Shown here: positions 52,216 to 63,336 of the stretch, piece by piece
How the letters are laid out: each line of letters opens with the position of its first letter
How positions within the stretch are numbered: position 1 is the stretch's first letter
From: GCA-003244245 sp963712995
GTDB taxonomy: Bacteria; Actinomycetota; Actinomycetes; Mycobacteriales; Pseudonocardiaceae
Direction of reading: 5' to 3'
DNA length: 64,000 nt
Assembly (NCBI GenBank): GCA_963712995.1
Contig: CAVQKH010000037.1
Span: forward strand, 1 to 64,000
Notes under the pieces: generated by a model
Told to the model about the DNA's origin: nothing
Database searches by the model: none
Seen by the model: only the letters and a program-made list of their open reading frames with translations
Made by a program: the position numbers and the translations under genes

Positions 52216-52591
52216 GTGGTGTGCAGGAGATGCGGTACCGATTGTCTTCGAACAGCTTCGATTAGCCCTACAGCCGCACTTTTGCGTTGAGTGACCGTCG
52301 GGTGCCCGCAGCGAGAGCGCTGAGGGGCAGTACGCCCGATTCATCCTAGGCGGAGCCGGCACCGGCGCATCGGTGATCGCCGGAAGTGAGGCCTGGCCGT
52401 ACAGGACTGCACGGTCACAGCTCAGTTTCGGCGATCAACGTTGCGGTTGCTCCCGGCCGGCGGGCGGCGGCGAGATCGCGATGTGGTGGCCGGGTCAGAC
52501 CTGGTCCGGGCGCCGGTGCTGGGATCAGCGCATGGACGGCGCCGCTGACGAGCACTCCCACACCGACAATGTGAGAAGTGCGTCTGTAGGG
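52216..52591. other. Intergenic, nothing recognised
   Basis: About 375 bases with only GC-rich shadow frames. No repeat or clear hairpin is seen. Confidence 0.4.
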
Positions 52592-53068
52592 TTAGGCGCT
52601 GAAGCCGAACGACGCCACGAACACGAAGCCGGCTGACTTGTTCAGCAGCCTGGTGACCACGAAGTCGTCGTATAAACCGGGCGGCACCTTGGTGTCCACG
52701 CGGACCCGGACACTGACGAACACGGGGGAGTCCAAGCCGGAGAGGTCGATCGGCACCTCCTTGAGGTTGCCGTCCGCGCTGCTGAGCGTCACCGTGGCGA
52801 GCGGGACCTCGATGGCTTGCGGAGGATCGTGGGGAAACGGTTGGTAAGCAGTCACCGTGATGAGGTGACCTGGATATCCGGTGAAGGTCTGTACGCCCTC
52901 GGTGTGCAGAACAAGCGTGGTGGCGTCCGGGCCAGCGGGATCGGTCTTCCGAAGCGTCAACGGAAATTCCAGCGCGATCCCGGAATACGCCGCATCACCG
53001 TACACACCCGGCTCGTCGCCCAGGTGGATTCGACCTTCCCAGACGAGTTCTGGTTGCACGCTCAACAT
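52592..53068 (-). CDS. Hypothetical beta-rich protein
   Basis: A 158-residue protein starting at ATG 53068 after GGGAGAG. It is strand-rich (HLITVTAYQPFPHDPPQAIEV, VFVSVRVRVDTKVPPGLYDDF) with no signal peptide or membrane segment. No family is recognised. It sits directly upstream of the tRNA gene, on the same strand and downstream of it in transcription order. Confidence 0.5.
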   Translation of the reverse strand: MLSVQPELVWEGRIHLGDEPGVYGDAAYSGIALEFPLTLRKTDPAGPDATTLVLHTEGVQTFTGYPGHLITVTAYQPFPHDPPQAIEVPLATVTLSSADGNLKEVPIDLSGLDSPVFVSVRVRVDTKVPPGLYDDFVVTRLLNKSAGFVFVASFGFSA

Positions 53069-53092
53069 GTGGCTCTCCCCTCGTTGTTGCTG

Positions 53093-53165
53093 TGCCGGCG
53101 GTGGGATTCGAACCCACACTGGCGGGTTCCTAGGACCCGTGCCTCTGCCGTTGGGCTACGCCGGC
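53093..53165 (-). tRNA. Unusual tRNA with UAG in the anticodon position
   Basis: A complete class I cloverleaf of 73 bases. Acceptor GCCGGCG pairs perfectly with CGCCGGC, the T-arm is GTGGG-TTCGAAT-CCCAC, the anticodon stem is CGGGT/ACCCG and the variable loop is only CCAGT. The anticodon loop is CCTAGGA, which puts UAG at 34-36. That would read Leu CUA, yet real leucine tRNAs have a long variable arm, and position 33 is C instead of the near-universal U. No CCA is encoded. Structure is certain; identity and translational function are open. Confidence 0.75.
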
Positions 53166-53209
53166 TTGTGCGGTGATGAGCGCACCAGGGGTGAAGACAG
53201 GATAGGGCG

Positions 53210-53683
53210 TCAGACTCCGAGGTCGTTGCGCAGCTTGGCGACGTGACCGGTGGCGCGGACGTTGTAGAGCGCCGCCTCGATGCGGCCCTGCGGGTCGATC
53301 ACGAAGGTGGACCGGATGACGCCGGTGACCGTGCGGCCGTAATTCTGCTTCTCGCCGTAAGCGCCGTAGGCGGTGAGAACTGAGCGGTCCACATCGGAGA
53401 GCAGCGGGAACGCCAGGCCCTCCGAGTCGCGGAACTTCGCCAGCTTGGCCGGGGGGTCCGGCGAGATACCCAGGACCGCGAACCCGGCGGTGTCCAGCTC
53501 AGCGAGGTTGTCCCGGAAATCGCAGGCTTGCTTGGTGCAGCCGGGGGTGCCGGCCGCCGGGTAGAAGTAGACCACCACGGATCGGCCGCGGTAGTCCGAC
53601 AGCGAGACGGGCTTACCGTCGGCGTCGGGCAAGGCGAACTCAGGCGCGGCGTCACCGGGGGAGAGCCGGACATTATCGGTCAC
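53210..53683 (-). CDS. bcp: Thiol peroxidase (Bcp/PrxQ)
   Basis: A 157-residue peroxiredoxin with SPGDAAPEFALPDADGKPVSL, quoted in part, and the active site PAAGTPGCTKQACDFRD holding the peroxidatic Cys and a nearby resolving Cys (the atypical two-Cys PrxQ arrangement). It reduces hydroperoxides in the cytoplasm using thioredoxin. GTG 53683 is chosen; the long upstream extension lacks a start site. The neighbouring DUF3618 gene is divergent, an arrangement common in mycolic-acid-less actinobacteria too. Confidence 0.9.
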   Translation of the reverse strand: MTDNVRLSPGDAAPEFALPDADGKPVSLSDYRGRSVVVYFYPAAGTPGCTKQACDFRDNLAELDTAGFAVLGISPDPPAKLAKFRDSEGLAFPLLSDVDRSVLTAYGAYGEKQNYGRTVTGVIRSTFVIDPQGRIEAALYNVRATGHVAKLRNDLGV

Positions 53684-53781
53684 GAGGTCGGACGGTACCG
53701 CCCGGCGGATGGGGTGGCGAAGCCACCCGGGCACACCGTGACTACGGTGTGCCGCACGCATACCCCCCGCAAGGAGGACTG

Positions 53782-54003
53782 ATGGCTCGCGACGCCGACA
53801 CCATCGAACGCGACATCGAGCAGGCCCGCGATTCGCTGGCCGCGACGCTCCAGGAGATCGGTACCCGGGCGAACCCGCAGCGCCTGGTCGATGCCGGCAA
53901 GGAGCAGGTGGAGACCACCATGGCCGATCCGAGGGTGCGCTACTCACTGATGGGTCTCGGTGCCCTGATCGTGCTGGTGTTGTTGCGCAAGCTCTTCCGC
54001 TAG
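53782..54003 (+). CDS. DUF3618 small membrane protein
   Basis: A 73-residue protein of the DUF3618 family: DADTIERDIEQARDSLAATLQEI, quoted in part, is the conserved amphipathic start, followed by a linker and one C-terminal membrane segment (LMGLGALIVLVLLRKLF). AAGGAGG precedes the ATG. Divergent from bcp, convergent with treZ (stop codons overlap at 54000-54003). Confidence 0.85.
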   Translation: MARDADTIERDIEQARDSLAATLQEIGTRANPQRLVDAGKEQVETTMADPRVRYSLMGLGALIVLVLLRKLFR

Positions 54004-55730
54004 GCCGCGACGGCCACCACGGCGAAGGACTCACCAGCGAGCTCGACAGCGTGCGGCGCTGTGGTGGTTCCCCCGGATGCGAGCAGGATCTGCGTGGGTC
54101 GGCCGTCCAGAGCCACGGTGGCCGGCTGAGCGCTCAGGTTGATCACTACCCGCAGTGCGCCGCGGTGCAGGACCAGTGTGCGGGCGGGCTCGTCCACGTC
54201 GACGGTCACGGCATCCAGCCGGGGATCGGAGAGCTCCGGGCGGTTTTTGCGCAGCGCGATCAGTGACCGGTAGAGCCGGAGCAGGGTGGCGTGCGGCTCG
54301 GTCTCCGGCTCCGACCAGTCCAGCTGGGAGCGAAGGAACGTCTGCTCGTCGTTGGGATCGGGAACATCCGTTTCGTCCCAGCCGTGCTCGGCGAACTCGG
54401 CGTAGCGGCCGCGCCGGATGGCCTCACGCAACCCCGGGTCGGGCATGAAACAGAAGAACTGGAACGGGCTCGCCGCGCCCCACTCCTCACCCATGAAGAT
54501 CATCGGTGTGTACGGGGAGCACAGCACCAGCGCCGCGCCGCAGGCCAGCAGGCCGGGGGACAGGGTGGCGGAGATCCGGTCTCCGGTGGCGCGGTTGCCC
54601 ACCTGGTCGTGGTTCTGCAGGTAGGTGAGGAATTTCCAGCCGGGCAGCTGCGCGGTGTCCACCGGGCGGCCGTGGGTGCGCTGCCGGAAGCTCGACCAGC
54701 GCCCGTCATGGAAGAACACCCGGCGCAGCGTGCGGGCCAGCTCGGGCAGCGCGCCGAAATCGGCGTAGTAGCCCTGCCGTTCACCGGTCAGCGTGGTGTG
54801 CAGGCAGTGGTGGATGTCGTCATCCCACTGCGCGGTCAGCCCGTAGCCTCCGGCCGCGCGAGGGGTGACCAGCCGCGGGTCATTGAGGTCGGACTCGGCG
54901 ATCAGGGACAGCGGCCGTCGCAGCGAGACGGCCAGGGCGTCCACCTCGGTGGCCAGCTCCTCCAGGAGGTGAGTGGCCCGGGTATCGCGCAAGGCATGGA
55001 CGGCGTCGAGCCGGAGCCCGTCCAGGTGGTAGTGGCGCAGCCACTCCAGCACGTTGTCGATGACGTAACGGCGCACCTCGTCGGAGTGCGGGCCGTCCAG
55101 ATTGAGCGTCGGGCCCCAGATGTTGCTGCCGGCGAAGTAGGGGCCGAAGCGATCCAGGTAGGCACCGGAGGGGCCGAGGTGGTTGTGCACCACGTCGAGG
55201 ACCACGCCCAACCCGCGGGCGTGGCAGGCGTCCACGAAACGCTTGAAGGCATCCGGCCCGCCGTAGTTCTCGGTGACCGCGTACCAGCCCACCCCGTCGT
55301 AGCCCCAGTTGCGCGGACCGTCAAAGGCGTTGACCGGCATCACCTCCACCAGATCGACACCCAGCTCCACGAGATGGTCGAGGCGCTCGATCGCGGAGTC
55401 GAAGGTGCCGCCCGGGGTGAACGTCCCGATGTGCAGCTCGTAGAGCACGCTGCCCGCCAGCGCCCGGCCGGTCCAGCGCTGATCCGTCCACTCGAAGGCG
55501 CCGTGGTCGTAGACGCGGGACGGCGCGTGCACCCCGTCGGGCTGCCACCGGGATCGCGGATCAGGTAGCGGAGTCTCGTCGTCGTCCAGCCGGAACGCGT
55601 AGTCACTGCCCGGCCCGGCGTCGACGTCCACGCCCCACCAGCCGCCCGACGTCCGGTTCAGCTCGTGCTCGCTGCCGTCCACCACGACCCGTACTCGCTG
55701 CAGTTGCGGAGCCCACACAGTGAAGTCCAT
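54000..55730 (-). CDS. treZ: Malto-oligosyltrehalose trehalohydrolase
   Basis: A 576-residue GH13 enzyme. An N-terminal beta domain (DFTVWAPQLQRVRVVVDG) is followed by the catalytic barrel: VVLDVVHNHLGPSG, GLRLDAVHAL (nucleophile Asp), LIAESDLNDPR (acid/base Glu) and YLQNHDQVGN. It releases trehalose from the terminal trehalosyl unit made by TreY on malto-oligosaccharides. The ATG at 55730 is preceded by a moderate GTGTCC region and is divergent from the Uma2-type gene. treY and treX lie about 0.7 kb away on the same strand. Confidence 0.9.
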   Translation of the reverse strand: MDFTVWAPQLQRVRVVVDGSEHELNRTSGGWWGVDVDAGPGSDYAFRLDDDETPLPDPRSRWQPDGVHAPSRVYDHGAFEWTDQRWTGRALAGSVLYELHIGTFTPGGTFDSAIERLDHLVELGVDLVEVMPVNAFDGPRNWGYDGVGWYAVTENYGGPDAFKRFVDACHARGLGVVLDVVHNHLGPSGAYLDRFGPYFAGSNIWGPTLNLDGPHSDEVRRYVIDNVLEWLRHYHLDGLRLDAVHALRDTRATHLLEELATEVDALAVSLRRPLSLIAESDLNDPRLVTPRAAGGYGLTAQWDDDIHHCLHTTLTGERQGYYADFGALPELARTLRRVFFHDGRWSSFRQRTHGRPVDTAQLPGWKFLTYLQNHDQVGNRATGDRISATLSPGLLACGAALVLCSPYTPMIFMGEEWGAASPFQFFCFMPDPGLREAIRRGRYAEFAEHGWDETDVPDPNDEQTFLRSQLDWSEPETEPHATLLRLYRSLIALRKNRPELSDPRLDAVTVDVDEPARTLVLHRGALRVVINLSAQPATVALDGRPTQILLASGGTTTAPHAVELAGESFAVVAVAA

Positions 55731-55770
55731 GGACACCGATCTTGTCAGGGTCGGGTGGCATTGTCTGGCC

Positions 55771-56382
55771 ATGACCACAGCGAGGCGCCACCATGGGGGC
55801 ATGGCCACTGGGTTGGACGGGTTCGGCCCGGCGGGGGAGTTCACCGTCGAGGACCTCGAGCGGATGCCTGACGACGGGCTGCGTTACGAGCTGCTGGACG
55901 GGACTCTCCTGGTGAGCCCGGCACCGGGAGTGTGGCATCAGGAGGTGGCGTTCGCGCTCGCCCGGGCGCTACACGACGCGTGCCCGCCAGAGCTACATGT
56001 GGTGATTGCGCCATTCGAGTGGCGCGGCGGCAGGCGCACCGTGTTGCAGCCCGATGTACTGATCGCCCGGCACGCTGACCTGCTAGCCGCGGAGGGGAAA
56101 TTCCTCACGGCGGCTCCCGTGCTGGCGGTCGAAGTGCTCTCGCCGAGCACGCGGCGGATCGATCGGCTGTCCAAGCTGTCCGCGTACGAGGAGGCCGGCG
56201 TGTCTTCCTACTGGCTGGTCGACCCGGATCCGGAGAAACCCTCGCTGCAGGCGCTGGATCTGGTGGATGGCCGCTATGTCGAGGTCGGGTGCGCCGTGGG
56301 CGAGCACCCCTGGCCGGCGCAGCGGCCATTTCCGGTCACTGTCATACCGGCAGATCTTGTCGCCGGCCTGCGCCGAGCCTGA
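55771..56382 (+). CDS. Uma2/DUF820 restriction-fold nuclease
   Basis: A 203-residue protein with the Uma2-family core: LRYELLDGTLLVSPAPGVWHQE, quoted in part, then LQPDVLIARHADL (PD motif), AVEVLSPSTRRID (ExxSPST) and YWLVDPDPEKPSLQ. These are the D/E-x-K-related residues of a PD-(D/E)XK-like fold. Many actinobacterial genomes hold dozens of copies and the role is unknown; some are mobile. It interrupts an otherwise minus-strand trehalose block. ATG 55801 is an alternative start. Confidence 0.8.
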   Translation: MTTARRHHGGMATGLDGFGPAGEFTVEDLERMPDDGLRYELLDGTLLVSPAPGVWHQEVAFALARALHDACPPELHVVIAPFEWRGGRRTVLQPDVLIARHADLLAAEGKFLTAAPVLAVEVLSPSTRRIDRLSKLSAYEEAGVSSYWLVDPDPEKPSLQALDLVDGRYVEVGCAVGEHPWPAQRPFPVTVIPADLVAGLRRA

Positions 56383-56428
56383 ACAAGGACACAGGAATGA
56401 GTAGACGGTGGTTGGCGCGCACGGTTGG

Positions 56429-58702
56429 TCAGTCGGCGAGCAGGAGTGCGACGGGGTAGCGGGCGAGCAGATCGGCCAGTGGCACCGAATCAGACGCCGG
56501 AACACCGGTGAACGCATCGGTCCAGGTGCCCTCCGGGAGGGGCAGCGCGGTCTCACCCCAACCGCCTCGGGTGGCCAGCCCCACCGGTAGCCGGGTGGCG
56601 ACCGCGACGGCCCCGTGTCGAGCGAACGCGATGGCGTGCGAGGCGGCAGGGCCGAGGGCGCGCAGCGGGGTGTAGCCGGTGAACCGCTCGGGATCCTCGC
56701 GGCGCGCGCGCAGCGCACGGGACACCACCAGCAGCTTCGCCGCGCCGGAATCATCGACGTCGGGTAGCCAGCCGCCGTCGATCCGGGCCAGCAGCTCCGC
56801 CCGGGTGGTGAAGTCCACCGGCCGGCGGTTGTCCGGATCCACCAGCGAGAGGTCCCACAGCTCGCCACCCTGGTAGGTGTCCGGTACTCCGGGCATGGCC
56901 AGCTGCACCAGCACCGCGGACAGCGAGTTCGACCACCCTGGCGGCACGATCCGGGCCGCGGCGCCTGCTATCGCAGTGCTCAGCGCGCGGTCTTCCAGCA
57001 CCGCGTCGGCGAGGGCGTGCATCGCCGTCTCGAACGGCCCGTCCGGATCGGTCCAGCTGGTGTGGGTCCGCGCCTCACGCATCGCCTTGTCCAGGTAGGC
57101 GTGCAGCCGCTCGGGTGGCAGCGGCCACGCGCCGACCACGCTCTGCCACAGCAAGTGTCCCAGAGCGGGGTCGGGCACGCCGGCACCGGCGGCCGCGGCC
57201 AGCCTGGTGAAGTCCCGGACCGCATCGGCCCACCAGCGCGGCAGTTCGGCGAGCACCGCCAGCCGGGCCCGGACATCGGCGGAACGCTTGGTGTCGTGGG
57301 TGGACAGCGTGGTCATCCCGCGTGGGGCGATCTCCTCGCGGTGGGTCATTGCGGCGTGGAAGGCGTCGAGGTCGAGCCCGAAGCGGGCCGGATCCCCGCC
57401 CACCTCGTTGAGCGCGATGAACCGGGTCCAGCGGTAGTAGGCGGTGTCCTCCACACCCTTGGCCATCACCGCGCCGGAGGTCTGCTGGAACCGGACGGCG
57501 AGCTCGTCGCGGGGATCCCGCAGCCGGGATGAGAGCGCCTCCAGCGCGCTCACCAGATCGGGACGCCGGTTCCGGGCAAGCATCAGCGCCTGATCCAGAT
57601 GGCTGTACCCGGAATCGGGCAAGTACGAGCGGTAGACCGGGAACCAGGCCAGCACCTCGGCGAGCGCATCGGTTACGGCGGGAATCGAGGGCGCCAACGC
57701 GGCCAGGCGATGTAACTCCGGTCCGAGCATGCCGGTGGCCACGTCGAGCTTGCAGTCGTGCACCAGATCCGGCCAGTTGGTCCGGATGCCGGTCAGCTCG
57801 GTGTCCAACCTGGTGAAGGCGCTCTCGCCTGCCGGGTCGACGAGGACCCCGTCGACCTCGGCGAGCGCGTCGTAACCGGTAGTGCCCGCCACCGGCCAGG
57901 ACGCAGGCAGCTCCTCACCCGGTTCGAGGATCTTCTCCACCACGATCCAGGTTTCGGGGGCATGCGCGCGCAGCCGGTGCAGGTAACCGCCGGGATCGGT
58001 GAGGCCGTCCGGGTGGTCGATGCGCAGGCCGTCCACCTCGCCCGCGGCCACCCAGCGCAGCACCTCGCCGTGGGTGGCGGCGAACACCTCCGGATCCTCG
58101 ACACGGACCGCGGCGAGCTCGCTGATCGCGAAGAACCGCCGGTACCCCACGTCCGAGCGCCAGGAAACCAGCCGGTAGTGCTGCGCCTCGTGCACCTGCG
58201 CTGCGCTACCACCGGCGGTACCCGGAGCCAGCGGGAAGGCGTGCGAGTGGTACCGCAGCAGCTCACCGTCCACCCGGAGATCGGCCAGCGCGTCGGAGTC
58301 CTCGGCCAGCACGGGAAGGCGCAGCGGCCAGCCCGTGAGGTCGAACCACCGCGCGAAACGCGAGGACGGCCCGTGGCGCAGCAGATCCCACCAGGCCGGG
58401 TTGGCAGCTGGGTCGGCCACCCCGAGGTGGTTGGGCACGATGTCCACCACCAGCGCCATACCGTGCTCGCGCACCGCGGTCACCAGGGCGCGCCGGCCTG
58501 ATTCGCCGCCGAGCACCTCGGAGACCCGGCAGGGGTCAGCCACGTCGTACCCGTGCTGTGATCCCGGCATCGCCGCCAGCAACGGGGAGGCATAGACGGC
58601 ACCGATACCCAGCGACGCCAGGTAGGGCACCACGGCTGCGGCATCGGTGAAGGTCAGGTTTGCGCCCAGCTGCAGCCGGTAGGTTGACGCCGGGGTCACC
58701 AT
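56429..58702 (-). CDS. treY: Malto-oligosyltrehalose synthase
   Basis: A 757-residue GH13 enzyme: ASTYRLQLGANLTFTDAA, DIVPNHLGVADPAANP, DGLRIDHPDGL (nucleophile Asp), IVVEKILEPGEELP (Glu) and LSTHDTKRSADVRARL are the TreY signatures. It isomerises the reducing-end alpha-1,4 bond of malto-oligosaccharides to alpha,alpha-1,1. ATG at 58702 lies five bases upstream of the treX stop region, so the two are almost contiguous (treX ends at 58707). Confidence 0.9.
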   Translation of the reverse strand: MVTPASTYRLQLGANLTFTDAAAVVPYLASLGIGAVYASPLLAAMPGSQHGYDVADPCRVSEVLGGESGRRALVTAVREHGMALVVDIVPNHLGVADPAANPAWWDLLRHGPSSRFARWFDLTGWPLRLPVLAEDSDALADLRVDGELLRYHSHAFPLAPGTAGGSAAQVHEAQHYRLVSWRSDVGYRRFFAISELAAVRVEDPEVFAATHGEVLRWVAAGEVDGLRIDHPDGLTDPGGYLHRLRAHAPETWIVVEKILEPGEELPASWPVAGTTGYDALAEVDGVLVDPAGESAFTRLDTELTGIRTNWPDLVHDCKLDVATGMLGPELHRLAALAPSIPAVTDALAEVLAWFPVYRSYLPDSGYSHLDQALMLARNRRPDLVSALEALSSRLRDPRDELAVRFQQTSGAVMAKGVEDTAYYRWTRFIALNEVGGDPARFGLDLDAFHAAMTHREEIAPRGMTTLSTHDTKRSADVRARLAVLAELPRWWADAVRDFTRLAAAAGAGVPDPALGHLLWQSVVGAWPLPPERLHAYLDKAMREARTHTSWTDPDGPFETAMHALADAVLEDRALSTAIAGAAARIVPPGWSNSLSAVLVQLAMPGVPDTYQGGELWDLSLVDPDNRRPVDFTTRAELLARIDGGWLPDVDDSGAAKLLVVSRALRARREDPERFTGYTPLRALGPAASHAIAFARHGAVAVATRLPVGLATRGGWGETALPLPEGTWTDAFTGVPASDSVPLADLLARYPVALLLAD

Positions 58703-58706
58703 GGCC

Positions 58707-60883
<2,177 letters not shown>

Positions 60884-60887
<4 letters not shown>

Positions 60888-62119
60888 GCACCCACCTGCG
60901 GGCGGATGTGCCCGCACACCTCGCCGAGCCCGATGCGGGCGCCTTCGGGACCCGGTGCGGTCGCGGTGATGGACACCTCATCGCCGTCGGCGAGGAAGCT
61001 GCGGGTGGAGCCGTCCGCGAGGGTCAGCGGAGTCGAGCCGTTCCAGGCGAGCTCGAGCAGCGAGCCGCGCTCCTGCGGTGCGGCGCCGCTGACCGTGCCG
61101 GAGGCGAGCAGATCGCCGGTGCGCAGGCAGGCACCGTTGACGGTCAGATGCGCCAGCTGCTGCGCGGCTGTCCAGTACATGCCGGCGAACGGCGGCCGGG
61201 ACACCAGTTGACCGTTGAGCCGTACCTCCAGGGAGATGTCCAGCCCCCACGGCTCGGTGCCGGTGTCGTCGAGATAGGGCAACGGGTGGGGATCGCGCAC
61301 CGGTGGTGGGATGCGGGCAGCGCTCAACGCGTCCAGCGGGATCACCCAGGGGGAGATCGAGGTGGCGAACGACTTGCCGAGCAACGGCCCGAGCGGGACG
61401 TACTCCCAGGCCTGAATGTCCCTGGCGGACCAGTCGTTGACCAGGCACACACCGAACACGTGGTCGGTGAACCCGCTCAGCGGGACCGGGTGCCCGAGAG
61501 CCGACGGCACACCGACGACGAAGCCGAGCTCTGCCTCGAAGTCCAGCGCGGTGGAGGGACCGAAGGTGACGGTGCCGTCGGGGAGGCGCCGCTGGCCCTG
61601 CGGGCGGGTGACCGGTGTCCCGGAGACGACCACCGTGCCGGCCCGGCCGTGGTAGCCGACCGGCAGGTGCCGCCAGTTCGCCGGTAGCGCAGGCTGGCCG
61701 GGTCGCAGGATGCTCCCGACGTTGGTCGCATGCTGCTCGCAGGAGTAGAAGTCGACGTAGTCGGCGACGGTGAACGGCAGCCGCATCGTCATATCGGCGG
61801 CCCGCAGCAGCAACGGCGCCAGCACGCCGGCGTGGCGCTCGTCGGTGAGCCAGCGGGTCAGCGCGGCGCGCACCGTGGACCAGACCCGGGGTCCGGTGGC
61901 GAGCAGGGCGTCGAGGGTGCCGCCGCCGAACAGCGCGGCGTGCTCGGGCAGCAGCGTCGCGCTGGCCGCGGTGAGGTCGAGGATCGCCTCGCCCACCGCC
62001 ACCCCGACCCGAGGTTGTGCCCGGGTGGCGTCGGTGAAGACACCGAAGGGCAGGGTGTGCAGGCCGAAGGGGTGGTCGGTGGCCACCTCGGCCCAGCTGG
62101 CCGGCGTCGAGGTGATCAC
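60884..62119 (-). CDS. fahA: Fumarylacetoacetase
   Basis: A 411-residue FAH: DFYSCEQHATNVG (catalytic His and metal ligands), DFEAELGFVVG, VCLVNDWSARDIQAWEYVPLGPLLGKSF, quoted in part, and GTVSGAAPQERGSLLEL. It hydrolyses fumarylacetoacetate to fumarate and acetoacetate, last step of tyrosine breakdown. GTG 62119 overlaps the HGD stop (GTGA). It ends with CGHIRPQVGA and overlaps treX. Confidence 0.95.
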
Positions 62120-63315
62120 GTGACCGGGCCCCGACCCGACCAGCTCCACGGGTAAGCCTGGTCCTCACATGCGGCGGCGCCCTCACCGAGCTCCAACGGG
62201 CGGAAGGTGTCCACCATCACCGCCAGCTCGTCGAAGAACTCCGCCCCGAGGCTGCGCTCGATCGCCCCCGGCTGCGGGCCGTGCGAGTGACCGCCGGGAT
62301 GCAGCGAGATCGACCCCTGACCGATTCCGCTGCCCTTGCGGGCCTCGTAGTCGCCCCCGCAGTAGAACATGACCTCATCGGAGTCGACGTTGGAGTGGTA
62401 GTAGGGCACCGGCACGGACAGCGGGTGGTAGTCGACCTTGCGGGGCACGAAGTTGCAGATCACGAACCCGGTACCGGCGAAGACCTGATGTGCGGGTGGC
62501 GGTTGGTGGATGCGCCCGGTGATCGGTTCGAAGTCGGCGACGTTGAACGCGTACGGGTAGAGGCAGCCGTCCCAGCCGACGACGTCGAACGGGTGCCGCG
62601 GGTAGGTGTAGGCGGTGCCGGTGGCACCCCGCGTGCCGCGGTGTTTGACCAGGACCTCGACGTCGGTGCCCTCGGTCACCACCGGCGCGCCGGGGCCGCG
62701 CAGGTCCCGCTCGCAGTACGGTGCGTGCTCCAGGAACTGCCCGAATCGGGACAGGTAGCGCGGCGGCGGGGTGATGTGGCTGTTCGCCTCGATGCAGTAC
62801 ACGCGCAGCGGCTCGTCCGGGCCGGGCACCCACCGGTGGGTGGTGCCGCGTGGCAGCACCACGTAGTCACCGGAGCGGACCTCCAGCGGGCCGAACACCG
62901 TGTGCACCGTCGCCGAGCCGGACTCCAGGTAGACGCACTCGTCGCCCAGCGCGTTGCGGTACAGCGGTGAGGCCTGACCCGCCACGGCGTAGCTGATCCG
63001 CACATCGGCGTTGCCGAGCAGCAGCCGCCGGCCCGTCACGACGTCGAGGCGTTTCCACTCCTGGCCATCGAACAGGGTGTGCAACCGCAGATGTCGCGGG
63101 AGCAGCGGTTCGTTGGGGGCCGTGTGGTGGTCGGGCAGAATCCAGGGACGGGCGTCGACGATCGCCGAGGGGATCTGCTCGTGGTAGAGCAGCGAGGAGT
63201 CCGACGAGAAGCCCTCAGCGCCCATCAGCTCCTCGTAGTACAAGGCGCCGTCGCCGCGGCGGTGCTGGGTGTGCCGCTTGCCCGGGATCGTGCCCGCCTG
63301 CCGGTAGAAGGCCAT
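62116..63315 (-). CDS. hmgA: Homogentisate 1,2-dioxygenase
   Basis: A 399-residue cupin dioxygenase: MAFYRQAGTIPGKRHTQHR, YLESGSATVHTVFGPLEVRSGDYVVLPRGTTHRW (N-terminal cupin, quoted in part), and the iron site VPYYHSNVDSDEVMFYCGGDYEARKG with LHPGGHSHGPQPG, giving His, Glu, His ligands. It opens the homogentisate ring. ATG start after a modest ribosome site, 20 bases from the HPPD stop. Confidence 0.95.
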   Translation of the reverse strand: MAFYRQAGTIPGKRHTQHRRGDGALYYEELMGAEGFSSDSSLLYHEQIPSAIVDARPWILPDHHTAPNEPLLPRHLRLHTLFDGQEWKRLDVVTGRRLLLGNADVRISYAVAGQASPLYRNALGDECVYLESGSATVHTVFGPLEVRSGDYVVLPRGTTHRWVPGPDEPLRVYCIEANSHITPPPRYLSRFGQFLEHAPYCERDLRGPGAPVVTEGTDVEVLVKHRGTRGATGTAYTYPRHPFDVVGWDGCLYPYAFNVADFEPITGRIHQPPPAHQVFAGTGFVICNFVPRKVDYHPLSVPVPYYHSNVDSDEVMFYCGGDYEARKGSGIGQGSISLHPGGHSHGPQPGAIERSLGAEFFDELAVMVDTFRPLELGEGAAACEDQAYPWSWSGRGPVT

Positions 63316-63336
63316 CGGTTCTCCAGATCGCCGGCG

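Noticed and set aside
4435..53165. Possible link between the in-frame TAG codons at 4435 and 4597 and the tRNA with TAG in its loop.
   Set aside because: An amber suppressor needs anticodon CUA at 34-36; this tRNA has UAG there, which pairs with CUA codons. The coincidence has no mechanism.
61887..62155. Plus-strand frames antisense to fumarylacetoacetase.
   Set aside because: No family features; the minus-strand enzyme is certain.
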